Assembly (NCBI RefSeq): GCF_024741135.1
Contig: NZ_JANSUY010000001.1
Location: 310,001-374,000, forward strand
Origin: Aquiflexum gelatinilyticum
GTDB taxonomy: Bacteria > Bacteroidota > Bacteroidia > Cytophagales > Cyclobacteriaceae
DNA: 64,000 nucleotides
Direction: 5' to 3'
Shown one piece after another: positions 35,156-43,488 of this stretch (position 1 is its first letter; each line of letters begins with the position of its first letter). The notes beneath the pieces are model-generated. The model was not told where the DNA came from, did no database searches, and worked only from the letters and a program-made list of their open reading frames with translations. The position numbers and the translations under genes were made by a program.

Positions 35156-36490
35156 TTATTTGAGACCGTATTTTTCCATTTTGTTATACAGGGTCTTTCT
35201 GTCCATGCCCAACAATTGGGAAGCTTTGGATTTATTGAACCTGACTTCTTTCAAAACCTTGTCAATCATTTCTTTTTCTTGGATAACCAGATTGTTTTTA
35301 TAGTCAAAAACGTTCGTTTCGGATTCCTGTTTGTATTCGAGCAAATCCTGCGGTAATAAATCTTTGGTGATGATCTTATTTTTACACAAAAGAACTGCTC
35401 TTCTGACAATATTTTTCAACTCTCGTAGATTTCCTGGCCAAGAATATTCCATAAAAATCCTTTCTACTTCTGCATCAATATCGCTGACATTTCGAGCCAA
35501 CTTCAAATTACTTTGGTGGATGAAATGAGTTGTGAAAAGTTTGATATCTTCTTTTCGGTTTCTCAGTGGCTGAAGATCAATCGTAAATTCATTCAATCTG
35601 TGGTAAAGGTCCTCTCTGAAATTTCCATCCTGACTTCCTGATTTAAGTTCATCATTGGTCGCAGCTATAATGCGGACATCAATATCAGTTTCTTTGTTGG
35701 CTCCGATTTTTCTGATTTTCCTTTCTTCAATGGCCCTGAGTAATTTGATTTGAATCTCATAGCCTAGATTGCCCACCTCATCCAGAAAAATGGTCCCACC
35801 ATTTGCCTGTTCAAAATGCCCTGTTTTGTTGTCCAAAGCTCCCGTAAAAGATCCTTTTATATGGCCAAAAAGTTCACTGCCCGCAAGTTCAGAAGACAAT
35901 GCGCCACAATCAATCGCTACAAATGGCTTGTCCCTTCGATTTGAATTTTGATGGATTTTCTTCGCTATGTATTCTTTTCCTGTTCCTGTTTCTCCCAATA
36001 TCAGTACACTCAGGTCTGTAGGAGCAACAAGACTTATAAATTCCTCCATCTTTGTAGCATTGTGGCTTTTTCCTTTGACATAATCAGGACCCTTGCTTTC
36101 CAAATTTGTTGGGGTAGATTTTGAATTAACAGGGCCTTTTAAAGATTCATTTACTGTTACTAGCAATTCATCTGGACTGATCGGTTTTGTGATGTATTCA
36201 AATGCACCCATTTTCATCGCTTTGACAGCTATTCTAATGTCAGAGTAATTGGTTATCAGGATGACATTTATTTCCGGGTTATTCTTAGTGGATTGTTCTA
36301 AAAGCTCAAGGCCGGTACCGTCCGGAAGCCTATAATCTGTGATGATAAGGTTGGGCCAGTTGGATTGGATCAACTGCATTGCTTGCGAAATGCTGTTGGC
36401 CGATTGGACTTGAAAGTTATTTTTCTCTAAAAAATTTCTGATAATCCTAGAGTAGGTAATGTCATCTTCGATCAAAAGTATTTTTTGCAT
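35156..36490 (-). CDS. Sigma-54-dependent response regulator, NtrC family
   Basis: The start is the ATG before QKILLIEDDITYSR; an upstream in-frame ATG (36535) adds 15 residues overlapping a terminator region. Receiver domain (1-120) with phosphoacceptor in LIITDYRLPDGTG and Lys in ITKPISPDE. AAA+ domain: Walker A LGETGTGKEYIAKKI; sigma-54 contact loop GSFTGALDNK (GAFTGA with Ser); Walker B GGTIFLDEVG; sensor WPGNLRELKN. C-terminal Fis-type HTH: SKASQLLGMDRKTLYNKM. Activates RNA polymerase with sigma-54, probably in response to the convergent hybrid kinase. Confidence 0.94.
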   Translation of the reverse strand: MQKILLIEDDITYSRIIRNFLEKNNFQVQSANSISQAMQLIQSNWPNLIITDYRLPDGTGLELLEQSTKNNPEINVILITNYSDIRIAVKAMKMGAFEYITKPISPDELLVTVNESLKGPVNSKSTPTNLESKGPDYVKGKSHNATKMEEFISLVAPTDLSVLILGETGTGKEYIAKKIHQNSNRRDKPFVAIDCGALSSELAGSELFGHIKGSFTGALDNKTGHFEQANGGTIFLDEVGNLGYEIQIKLLRAIEERKIRKIGANKETDIDVRIIAATNDELKSGSQDGNFREDLYHRLNEFTIDLQPLRNRKEDIKLFTTHFIHQSNLKLARNVSDIDAEVERIFMEYSWPGNLRELKNIVRRAVLLCKNKIITKDLLPQDLLEYKQESETNVFDYKNNLVIQEKEMIDKVLKEVRFNKSKASQLLGMDRKTLYNKMEKYGLK

Positions 36491-36524
36491 CTCTATCCTT
36501 TCAGGTTTGAATAGAGAGTATAAC

Positions 36525-36558
36525 AAAAAAGACACCAGAATATTTCCGGTGCCTTTTT
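36525..36558 (-). terminator. Terminator of the small secreted protein gene
   Basis: AAAAAGaCACC (36526-36536) faces GGTGcCTTTTT (36548-36558), one mismatch, about 11-nt loop. On the minus strand it separates the gene at 36580 from the sigma-54 regulator. Confidence 0.65.
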
Positions 36559-36579
36559 AATCCGATAATTTAAGATTGA

Positions 36580-36906
36580 TTAGTCTTCAATCACTTCTCC
36601 TAGGGCTGTATACTTTTTGACAAGTTCTTCGCCTCCATTGTCAAACTTTATCACAAAATGATTCGGTACATTTTCGCCGCTCACCTGCCATGCTTCGCTG
36701 ATTTTCAAAGCTTTCAAAGCCTCATCTTTTTCGATGGCTTCTTTGACGGGAGCAGGAAGATTAGCCGGATCCACTTTTACTTTTTCTTGTTCTTGCGACA
36801 TGACCATTCCAGAATTTGCATCTGTAGCGATTGTCGGGTTTGCCATTAATGGAGCTGTAGCCAGTCCGATTGCAAACATTGCGGGGATAATAAATCTGGT
36901 TTTCAT
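36580..36906 (-). CDS. Small secreted protein, PepSY-like
   Basis: 108 residues with a signal peptide (KTRFIIPAMFAIGLATAPLMANP). The mature part, VDPANLPAPVKEAIEKDEALKALKI then EAWQVSG and HFVIKFDNGGEELVKKYTALGEVIED, has the one-helix, antiparallel-strand pattern of Bacteroidota PepSY-like periplasmic proteins. Highly charged and acidic at the end. It lies just upstream of the sigma-54 regulator but is separated from it by a terminator. Function unknown. Confidence 0.75.
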   Translation of the reverse strand: MKTRFIIPAMFAIGLATAPLMANPTIATDANSGMVMSQEQEKVKVDPANLPAPVKEAIEKDEALKALKISEAWQVSGENVPNHFVIKFDNGGEELVKKYTALGEVIED

Positions 36907-37447
36907 AATAAATTGGTTTTAGTTAAAATTGATAATTGGTTTTATTTCTTAAAATTTCTCTTTCTAAGCATTTGGCATAGAAATAGACTTTTTTTAATTC
37001 TTGTTTTTTTAATTATTAATCGAATTTCACACCGCCGAGGCTTTCTAGAGTCATCATTACCGGACCTTGAAAAGATGCTTTTAATATCGGTTTCATGTTT
37101 ACCCTATTTGCACATGATGTGCCAAAGGGAAAAATGGTCTTGATTGGCTCAAAAAAAGGTTTTCCTGATTTAAATGTGGGGAGGGTCTTACCCAAACTGT
37201 AGAAAAAATCCCCAAACATTGGGGAAATGACCATTTGCAAGTCAAGTTACCTACAATTTTCTTTCCTTTATTTCCCATGGTTTTGGTGGAAGATTTGCAT
37301 GCAGGAATTTTTTAATCGAAAAAGAGGTGAGTGGGCAATACTTTGGCAGGTAACAAAATTTTATATAAACCGAACTTTATTTACTTCTATATCCTTCTAA
37401 AAAAGATTTACCTTTGCTTTTCCAGTAATTATTCGTGTTCAAATCCA
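36907..37447 (+). other. Gene-poor region with two palindromes and a purF-like promoter element
   Basis: No convincing gene in these 541 bp. A 20-bp near-palindrome TTTGCACATGATGTGCCAAA lies at 37108-37127 (core GCACAT-g-ATGTGC) and a perfect TCCCCAA-aca-TTGGGGA at 37209-37225. TACCTTTG at 37409-37416 fits the -7 consensus TAnnTTTG, about 30 nt before the PurF-like ATG; the -33 is unclear. A 74-codon minus-strand ORF (37016-37240) spans the palindromes and has no recognisable features. Confidence 0.5.
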
Positions 37448-39331
37448 ATGAGTGACCAAATCAAACATGAATGTGGTATTGCGATGATCAGGCTCCGAAA
37501 GGAACCCCAATACTACATCGAGAAGTACGGTTCGCCGCTATATGCTCCCAACAGATTGTATGTCCTGATGCAAAAGCAGATCAACAGAGGTCAGGACGGC
37601 GCAGGAGTTGCCAACATCAAGCTTGACACCAAACCCGGCACTCGATATATCAGTAGGTACAGGTCAATCGAACCCCAAGCTGTCAATTACATCTTTGACA
37701 AAATTTACAAGAAATATAAAAAAGCCAAAAAATTAGGCGGTAAAAAAGGCCTCAACAGTGCCAATTGGCTGAAGGAGAATGTGGCTTTTTCCGGTGAAGT
37801 ATGGTTAGGTCATCTTCGTTACGGCACCCATGGTGAAAATAGCATTGAAACCTGTCATCCATTTTTAAAGCAAAATAACTGGAGGAGCCGAAACCTTGTC
37901 ATGGCTGGAAATTTCAACATGACCAATGTAGAGGAACTTTTTAGCAAGTTGGTTCAGCTAGGACAGCATCCCAAAGAAAAAACCGATACCGTCACCGTCA
38001 TGGAAAAAGTAGGTCACTTTTTGGATGAAGAAAACCAAAGGATTTTTGATAAATACAAGCACCAATATTCCAACGAACAGATTACAGCTGTCATCGAAAA
38101 TGAAATTGATGTTGCGCGAATACTAAGAAGATCTTGCAGGGATTTTGATGGCGGATATGCGATGGCGGGGATTATCGGCAATGGTTCAAGCTTTGTCGTG
38201 CGAGATCCTTCAGGAATCAGGCCTGCCTATTATTATGCAGATGAGGAAATCGTAGTGGTAGCTTCAGAAAAGCCGGCCATCAAATCTGCATTCAATGTAG
38301 ATTACAAACAAATCAAAGAAATTAAACCGGGACACGCTCTTGTAATCAATAAAGATGGATCGTATGCCGAGCATGAAATCCTTCCTGCTAGGGAAAAGAA
38401 ATCCTGCAGTTTTGAAAGGATTTATTTCTCAAGAGGAACTGATCCTGATATCTACAGAGAAAGAAAATCGCTTGGTAGAGCACTTGTGCCTCAGGTACTC
38501 AAAGCTATAGATTTTGACCTCAAAAACACAGTTTTTTCATATATTCCAAATACTGCAGAAACAGCTTTTCTCGGAATGATTGAAGGTCTCGAAGATTATT
38601 TGAGTGCCAAAAGGAGGGAAGTGCTGTTGGAAGGAAAGCCGCATCTTGAAGACCTTGAAGAACTCCTCAATTTCCGCCCAAGGGTAGAAAAACTTGTAAG
38701 CAAGGATGTGAAATTAAGGACTTTCATTACCAATGATTCCGACAGAGATGCCATGGTAGCGAATGTTTACGATACTACCTATGAAGTTGTAAGGGCGGGA
38801 ATAGATACACTTGTGGTCATCGATGATAGCATTGTCAGGGGAACAACATTGGAAAAAAGCATTTTGACGACTTTGGACAAATTAAATCCCAAAAGGATCA
38901 TCATCGTGTCTTCTGCACCTCAAATCCGGTTTCCGGATTGCTATGGGATCGATATGTCAAAGTTGAAGGAGTTTATTGCTTTCCGTGCTACGGTTGAATT
39001 GCTCAAAGACAAAGGAATGAGTTACCTCATGGATGAAGTTTACGAAAAGTGTAATACCAATCAGATCCTAACGGAAAACTATGTAAAAGCACTTTATGAT
39101 CCTTTTACTGACCAAGAAATTTCTGATAAAATAGCAGCCATCATTACCACAGAGGAAATCAAAGCTGAAGTTAAAGTCATCTACCAAACAGTCGATAACT
39201 TACACAAATGTATTCCTGATCATTCTGGAGATTGGTATTTTACAGGAGATTTTCCTACATCCGGAGGAATGCGTGTTGTAAATAGGGCTTTTGCCAATTA
39301 TATGGAAGGGAAAGTGGTCAGGGCTTACTGA
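37448..39331 (+). CDS. purF: Amidophosphoribosyltransferase-family protein (PurF-like, long form)
   Basis: PurF converts PRPP and glutamine to phosphoribosylamine, the first step of purine synthesis. The start is the ATG before SDQIKHECGIAMI; the longer frame from 37331 adds 39 residues unlike the family. The nucleophile Cys follows a short propeptide (HEC), as in class II amidotransferases. Glutaminase motifs: QINRGQDGAGVAN, LGHLRYGTHGENS and SGIRPAYYY. The PRPP loop is LVVIDDSIVRGTTLEKS. At 627 residues it is longer than usual (about 470-510), with a Lys-rich insertion (IYKKYKKAKKLGGKKG). Bacteroidota often carry this long form, possibly beside a standard PurF, so the exact role is not certain. 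Confidence 0.85.
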   Translation: MSDQIKHECGIAMIRLRKEPQYYIEKYGSPLYAPNRLYVLMQKQINRGQDGAGVANIKLDTKPGTRYISRYRSIEPQAVNYIFDKIYKKYKKAKKLGGKKGLNSANWLKENVAFSGEVWLGHLRYGTHGENSIETCHPFLKQNNWRSRNLVMAGNFNMTNVEELFSKLVQLGQHPKEKTDTVTVMEKVGHFLDEENQRIFDKYKHQYSNEQITAVIENEIDVARILRRSCRDFDGGYAMAGIIGNGSSFVVRDPSGIRPAYYYADEEIVVVASEKPAIKSAFNVDYKQIKEIKPGHALVINKDGSYAEHEILPAREKKSCSFERIYFSRGTDPDIYRERKSLGRALVPQVLKAIDFDLKNTVFSYIPNTAETAFLGMIEGLEDYLSAKRREVLLEGKPHLEDLEELLNFRPRVEKLVSKDVKLRTFITNDSDRDAMVANVYDTTYEVVRAGIDTLVVIDDSIVRGTTLEKSILTTLDKLNPKRIIIVSSAPQIRFPDCYGIDMSKLKEFIAFRATVELLKDKGMSYLMDEVYEKCNTNQILTENYVKALYDPFTDQEISDKIAAIITTEEIKAEVKVIYQTVDNLHKCIPDHSGDWYFTGDFPTSGGMRVVNRAFANYMEGKVVRAY

Positions 39332-39436
39332 TATTTTCCAACACATTTTCAAATGACCAAATTTCAAGTCGGCCAAGCCCTTGTTTTTGGTCATTGTTTG
39401 TTTTATTAGATATTCAATTGAAAACCTACAATAATC

Positions 39437-40489
39437 ATGGAAGTAAACGTACCCTTGTTGAAGCAGATTTGTGAGATTGCCGGAGCCCCTGGCTTTGAAA
39501 AAAGAATCAGAGACATGGTTATAGAACTTGTCACCCCACTTGTCGATGAGGTCAAAACCGACAATATGGGCAGTGTCATTGCCATCAAAAAATCCAAAAA
39601 AAATCCTGATTCAAAGAAAGTCATGGTGGCAGCACACATGGATGAGATCGGGTTTATTGTCACCCATATTGATGAAAAAGGATTTGTCAGGTTTCATACT
39701 TTGGGAGGTTTTGACCCGAAAACTCTGACTGCGCAGCGGGTGATTGTCCATGGCAAAAAGGATTTGGTAGGCGTCATGGGTAGCAAACCCATCCATGTCA
39801 TGACAGCTGACGAAAGGAATAAATTACCTCAGATCACCGACTTTTTTATTGATTTAGGCATGAGTAAAGAAGAGGTTGAAAAATATGTCACAATAGGTAA
39901 TCCTATCACTAGAGACCGGGAATTGATAGAAATGGGTGCCTGTGTCAACTGCAAATCAATAGACAATAGGGTGGCGGTATTTATACTTTTAGAGACACTG
40001 AAAGTGTTGGAAAATCCTGCATTTGATGTATATGCCACATTTACTGTTCAGGAGGAAGTCGGAATTCGTGGAGCAAATGTAGCTGCCCATGGAATCAACC
40101 CAGATTTTGGGATAGCTTTGGATACTACCATTGCCTTTGATGTGCCCGGTGCCCAGGCTCATGAAAAAGTCACTGAGCTTGGCAAAGGAACTGCGATCAA
40201 AATCATGGATGCTTCGACCATCTGCGACTATAGGATGGTGGCTTTTATGAAGCAGACTGCAGAACAACACCAAATCAAGTGGCAACCCGAAATCCTTACG
40301 GCAGGCGGTACGGATACAGCAGGCGTTCAGCGTATGGGCAAGCAGGGTGCTATCGCTGGAGCAATTTCCATTCCGACCCGACATTTGCATCAGGTAATAG
40401 AAATGGCGAATAAAGAAGACATTTCCAACAGTATCCTCCTACTGAAGGCTTGTTTGGAGGATATTGATACCTTTGATTGGAGTCATTGA
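39437..40489 (+). CDS. M42-family metallo-aminopeptidase
   Basis: 350 residues. The two-zinc site can be followed: VMVAAHMDEIGF (His and Asp), SIDNRVAVFILLE (bridging Asp), QEEVGIRGANVAAHGI (catalytic Glu pair), ALDTTIAFDVPG (Asp), and TRHLHQVIEMANKED near the end (His). The family cleaves N-terminal residues from peptides, or acts as a glutamyl or deblocking aminopeptidase, in the cytoplasm; endoglucanase labels seen for it are historic. A terminator follows at 40512. Confidence 0.93.
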   Translation: MEVNVPLLKQICEIAGAPGFEKRIRDMVIELVTPLVDEVKTDNMGSVIAIKKSKKNPDSKKVMVAAHMDEIGFIVTHIDEKGFVRFHTLGGFDPKTLTAQRVIVHGKKDLVGVMGSKPIHVMTADERNKLPQITDFFIDLGMSKEEVEKYVTIGNPITRDRELIEMGACVNCKSIDNRVAVFILLETLKVLENPAFDVYATFTVQEEVGIRGANVAAHGINPDFGIALDTTIAFDVPGAQAHEKVTELGKGTAIKIMDASTICDYRMVAFMKQTAEQHQIKWQPEILTAGGTDTAGVQRMGKQGAIAGAISIPTRHLHQVIEMANKEDISNSILLLKACLEDIDTFDWSH

Positions 40490-40511
40490 GAAAAATAATA
40501 TTTCCATTTTC

Positions 40512-40550
40512 AAAAGACCGAGGTTTGATTTATTCATTCCTCGGTCTTTT
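40512..40550 (+). terminator. Terminator after the M42 peptidase gene
   Basis: Perfect 12-bp arms AAAAGACCGAGG (40512-40523) and CCTCGGTCTTTT (40539-40550), 15-nt loop, T run. It isolates the peroxide operon that starts next. Confidence 0.92.
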
Positions 40551-40610
40551 TGTTTGATTTATTTGTCATCTAATTTGATTTTTCATGAATAAAAAAAATA
40601 AACAAATTTT

Positions 40611-40660
40611 ATATCGCTTGCGATATATATTAACCCTTATATTTGTATCGCTTACGATAT
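40611..40660 (+). promoter_or_regulatory. Promoter with two palindromic operators of the OhrR-type operon
   Basis: Operator 1 is ATATCGC-TT-GCGATAT (40611-40626), a perfect inverted repeat. Operator 2 is TATCGC-TT-ACGATA (40646-40659), the same with one mismatch. Their centres are 34 bp apart. TATATTTG (40638-40645) is a good Bacteroidota -7 element, and TTG (40618-40620), inside operator 1, lies 17 bp upstream as the -33 element. The repressor would therefore cover both the -33 and the start site. OhrR encoded at the end of the operon is the natural candidate. Confidence 0.75.
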
Positions 40661-40683
40661 AATTAAGTTCAAACATGCGATTT

Positions 40684-41169
40684 ATGAAAAATAGGTTTTA
40701 TGATTTTTCTGCCAATAACCTTCAAGGAAAAGAAGTATCCATGTCAGAGTTCAAAGGAAAGACTGTTTTGGTGGTCAACACCGCTAGCCAATGTGGCCTG
40801 ACTCCACAATATGAAGGATTGGAAAAACTCAACCAAAAGTACAAAGACAAAGGATTAGTGATTCTTGGATTTCCCTGCAACCAATTCGGAAATCAGGAAC
40901 CGGGAGATTCCAAAGATATAGCAGAAGGATGTCTTCTCAATTATGGAGTAAGTTTCCCCATGTTTTCTAAAGTTGAAGTCAATGGAAAGAATGCCCATCC
41001 TGTATTCAAATACCTCAAAAAGGAATTGGGAGGGATTTTTGGATCTAGGATAAAGTGGAATTTTACCAAGTTTTTGCTGGACAGCGAAGGAAAACCTGTC
41101 AAGAGATTTTCACCTATCACCAAACCTGAGGAAATCGATAAATACCTTTCCAAATTCCTCAAAAAGTAA
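40684..41169 (+). CDS. gpx: Glutathione peroxidase-family thiol peroxidase
   Basis: Reduces hydroperoxides with a reactive Cys; in bacteria usually fed by thioredoxin. The start is the ATG before [11 protein letters not shown], as in homologues; an in-frame ATG nine bases earlier (40675) is possible. Peroxidatic Cys in [27 protein letters not shown] supplies the second Cys and the Gln; WNFTKFLLD supplies the Trp and Asn of the catalytic tetrad. Complete. First gene of a four-gene operon controlled by an OhrR-type repressor. Confidence 0.94.
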   Translation: MKNRFYDFSANNLQGKEVSMSEFKGKTVLVVNTASQCGLTPQYEGLEKLNQKYKDKGLVILGFPCNQFGNQEPGDSKDIAEGCLLNYGVSFPMFSKVEVNGKNAHPVFKYLKKELGGIFGSRIKWNFTKFLLDSEGKPVKRFSPITKPEEIDKYLSKFLKK

Positions 41170-41187
41170 TTTTAATTCTACCTATAA

Positions 41188-42429
41188 ATGACAAAAGAAA
41201 ATCCGCTAAACCTTCCATTTACTCTTCCAAATGGAGTCCTGATCAAAAACAGGCTCTTCAAATCAGCTATGAGTGAAGGACTTGGCAATAAGGATGGTTC
41301 GCCCAAGCCAATGCTCGATCTCCTTTATCGTAAATGGGCGAATGGAGGAATTGGTCTATGTGTCACGGGAAATGTCATGATTGACAGAAGGGCACTTGGC
41401 GAACCGGGAAATGTTGTCATTGAAGACGCTTCAGGATTGGAAGGATTGAAAACTTGGGCCAAAAACGCCACTTCCAACGGGACACACTGTTGGGTTCAGT
41501 TGAACCATCCCGGGAAACAGGCTCCGAAGGGATTGAACAAGGTAACAGTTTCCCCGTCTGCCATTCCTTTTAGAAAGGACATGCAGTCCTTTTTTGATAC
41601 CCCTAAGGAGTTGACCGAAACAGAAATCCAAGACTTAATCCAAAGGTTTGCATTCGCTGCAAAACTTGTAAAAGAAGCCGGGTTTTCAGGGGTTCAGATT
41701 CACGGTGCACATGGGTATTTGGTCAGTCAGTTTCTTTCTCCCCATCATAATCAGCGTACCGACCATTGGGGAGGTGACCCGGAAAGACGCAGAAGGTTTG
41801 TTTTGGAAGTTTATCAGGCAATGAGAAATGAAGTAGGAACTGATTTCCCAATTGGAATCAAGCTCAACTCTGCTGATTTTCAGCGGGGTGGTTTTACAGA
41901 CGAAGAATCCTTGGAAACAATCAAAGCTTTGGAAGCTGTGGGGATTGACCTCATAGAAATATCCGGCGGAACATATGAAGCCCCTGCGATGATGGGAGCA
42001 AAACGAAAAGAAAGTACGATAAAGCGGGAGGCTTATTTCATGGATTTTGCTGTCAAAGCAAGGCAGGCCGTAAAGACGCCGTTGGTATTGACCGGAGGAT
42101 TCAGAAGTTTTGAGGGAATGGCGGAGGCGATCCAATCAGGAAATGTTGACTTTGTCGGCTTGGCTAGGTTGATAGCCGTAGAACCGGATGCGCCTCTCAG
42201 ACTCCTGAATGGACATTCTCCCAAGATCTCCATCCAACCTATCAAAACCGGAATCGGACCTATCGACAAAATGAGTGTCATGGAGACTGTGTGGTACCGC
42301 GAACAGTTGGAAAGAATGGGCATAGGAATGGAACCCAAGCCAAACTTATCCGCCTTTGTCGTATTTCTGAAATTCGCTTATAAACTGATATTTAAAAGAA
42401 AAGGGGCACTTAAGGAAAGAGCATCCTGA
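41188..42429 (+). CDS. Old Yellow Enzyme-family NADH:flavin oxidoreductase
   Basis: 413 residues, an FMN-binding (beta/alpha)8 barrel that reduces alpha,beta-unsaturated carbonyls with NAD(P)H. Motifs: KNRLFKSAMSEGLG at the N-terminus, WVQLNHPGKQ, QIHGAHGYLVSQFLSPHHN (substrate and catalytic Tyr region), RTDHWGGDPERRRRFVLEVY, and C-terminal LTGGFRSFEGM and DFVGLARL for the FMN phosphate. Starts 18 bp after gpx in the same operon, which suggests removal of reactive carbonyls formed from lipid peroxides; that role is inferred from position. Confidence 0.92.
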   Translation: MTKENPLNLPFTLPNGVLIKNRLFKSAMSEGLGNKDGSPKPMLDLLYRKWANGGIGLCVTGNVMIDRRALGEPGNVVIEDASGLEGLKTWAKNATSNGTHCWVQLNHPGKQAPKGLNKVTVSPSAIPFRKDMQSFFDTPKELTETEIQDLIQRFAFAAKLVKEAGFSGVQIHGAHGYLVSQFLSPHHNQRTDHWGGDPERRRRFVLEVYQAMRNEVGTDFPIGIKLNSADFQRGGFTDEESLETIKALEAVGIDLIEISGGTYEAPAMMGAKRKESTIKREAYFMDFAVKARQAVKTPLVLTGGFRSFEGMAEAIQSGNVDFVGLARLIAVEPDAPLRLLNGHSPKISIQPIKTGIGPIDKMSVMETVWYREQLERMGIGMEPKPNLSAFVVFLKFAYKLIFKRKGALKERAS

Positions 42430-42460
42430 TTTTTATTTTCAATTAAAATCTCCAATAATT

Positions 42461-42901
42461 ATGGAATCAATTTTCAATCCCACCATTCAGCCCAAAACCA
42501 ACATCGGACAGACCATCGTCAGGGTCCTGCTAGGCAGTTTTTTGCTTTTTGCAGGCATCAGCCATCTTTCCTTTAATCGGGCAGAATTTTTGGGGCAGGT
42601 ACCGCCTTGGGTTCCCATGGATCCGGATCTAGTTGTAATCCTATCAGGAATTGTGGAAATCCTCCTTGGAGCATCCTTGCTTTTCCTTGCCTCCAAAAGG
42701 GCGCAAGTCGGTTGGGTGGTAGCGCTTTTCTTTGTGCTGATTTTTCCAGGTAACATTTCGCAGTATGTCAATGGGATTGACGCCTTTGGGTTGGATACTG
42801 ACCGTGCACGGTTTATCCGTTTGTTTTTCCAGCCGGTCCTGATAGTTATGGCATTGTGGTCTACAGGCGCTTGGCAGGCTTGGAGGAAAAAAAATAATTA
42901 A
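42461..42901 (+). CDS. DoxX-like membrane protein
   Basis: 146 residues with four membrane helices (about 20-38, 58-78, 85-103 and 118-138) and the DoxX-family opening RVLLGSFLLFAGISHLSF. DoxX proteins associate with membrane thiol and peroxide metabolism in several bacteria, and the position between an Old Yellow Enzyme gene and ohrR agrees with that. Spacing is 31 bp from the previous gene and 4 bp to ohrR. Confidence 0.85.
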   Translation: MESIFNPTIQPKTNIGQTIVRVLLGSFLLFAGISHLSFNRAEFLGQVPPWVPMDPDLVVILSGIVEILLGASLLFLASKRAQVGWVVALFFVLIFPGNISQYVNGIDAFGLDTDRARFIRLFFQPVLIVMALWSTGAWQAWRKKNN

Positions 42902-42905
42902 AGAA

Positions 42906-43358
42906 ATGGATCAGTTAAAACTTGATAACCAGATTTGTTTCCCGGTATATGCCGCCTCAAGGTTGATTATCAGGGAATACCAGCCCCATCTGGACAAACT
43001 TGGGATTACTTATCCCCAGTATTTGGTGTTGTTGGTTCTTTGGGAGGAGGATGGAATTTCTGTCAATGACATTGCCCATAAGTTGATTTTGAATACCAAT
43101 ACAGTGACGCCGCTTTTGAAGCGGATGGAGACATTGGGATTGGTTTCCAGGATTCGATCTGAAGAAGATGAGCGTAGGGTTATCCTCACGCTGACAGCAA
43201 AAGGGAGTGCCATGAAATCAGAAGCTGCGCATATTCCATTCAGCTTGATGGCGGACATTTCCCCTGATGCCCTCAAGATGGAGGAATTGGTAGCCATGAA
43301 AATTAAACTGGAAGAATGGATTGGTTTTTTAAAAAAGAAATCTGAAAAAGAGTTATAG
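42906..43358 (+). CDS. ohrR: Organic hydroperoxide-sensing MarR-family repressor
   Basis: 150 residues. The N-terminus DNQICFPVYAASRLI has the sensing Cys (C11) in the position seen in OhrR, where peroxide oxidation releases DNA. Next come LGITYPQYLVLLVLWEEDGI and the winged HTH: ISVNDIAHKLILNTNTVTPL with wing residues RIRSEEDERRVILTLT. Last gene of the gpx operon; it probably represses the operon through the palindromes at 40611-40659. There is only the one N-terminal Cys, so a one-Cys mechanism is expected. Confidence 0.92.
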   Translation: MDQLKLDNQICFPVYAASRLIIREYQPHLDKLGITYPQYLVLLVLWEEDGISVNDIAHKLILNTNTVTPLLKRMETLGLVSRIRSEEDERRVILTLTAKGSAMKSEAAHIPFSLMADISPDALKMEELVAMKIKLEEWIGFLKKKSEKEL

Positions 43359-43436
43359 AATTTAAATTCGCTTGTTTGCCTGTAAACCAATATCTACTTC
43401 ATTCGGGACGGAGGGCGATGTACTGTACATGTAGGC

Positions 43437-43470
43437 AAAACCCCGGAGATTTTGAAATCTCCGGGGTTTT
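43437..43470. terminator. Bidirectional terminator between ohrR and a beta-barrel gene
   Basis: Perfect 16-bp arms AAAACCCCGGAGATTT (43437-43452) and 43455-43470 with only two bases between, so a slightly larger loop is expected. A-run and T-run on both sides serve both convergent genes. Confidence 0.93.
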
Positions 43471-43488
43471 GGTTTATTGGATGTACTA

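Noticed and set aside
37016-37240. 74-codon minus-strand ORF in the gap before the PurF-like gene
   Set aside because: No domain, signal peptide or operon partner; it overlaps two palindromes and its composition looks like chance.
37331-37447. 5' extension of the PurF-like ORF
   Set aside because: The added 39 residues are hydrophobic/aromatic and would bury the Cys nucleophile that should follow a short propeptide; the -7 promoter element lies inside it.
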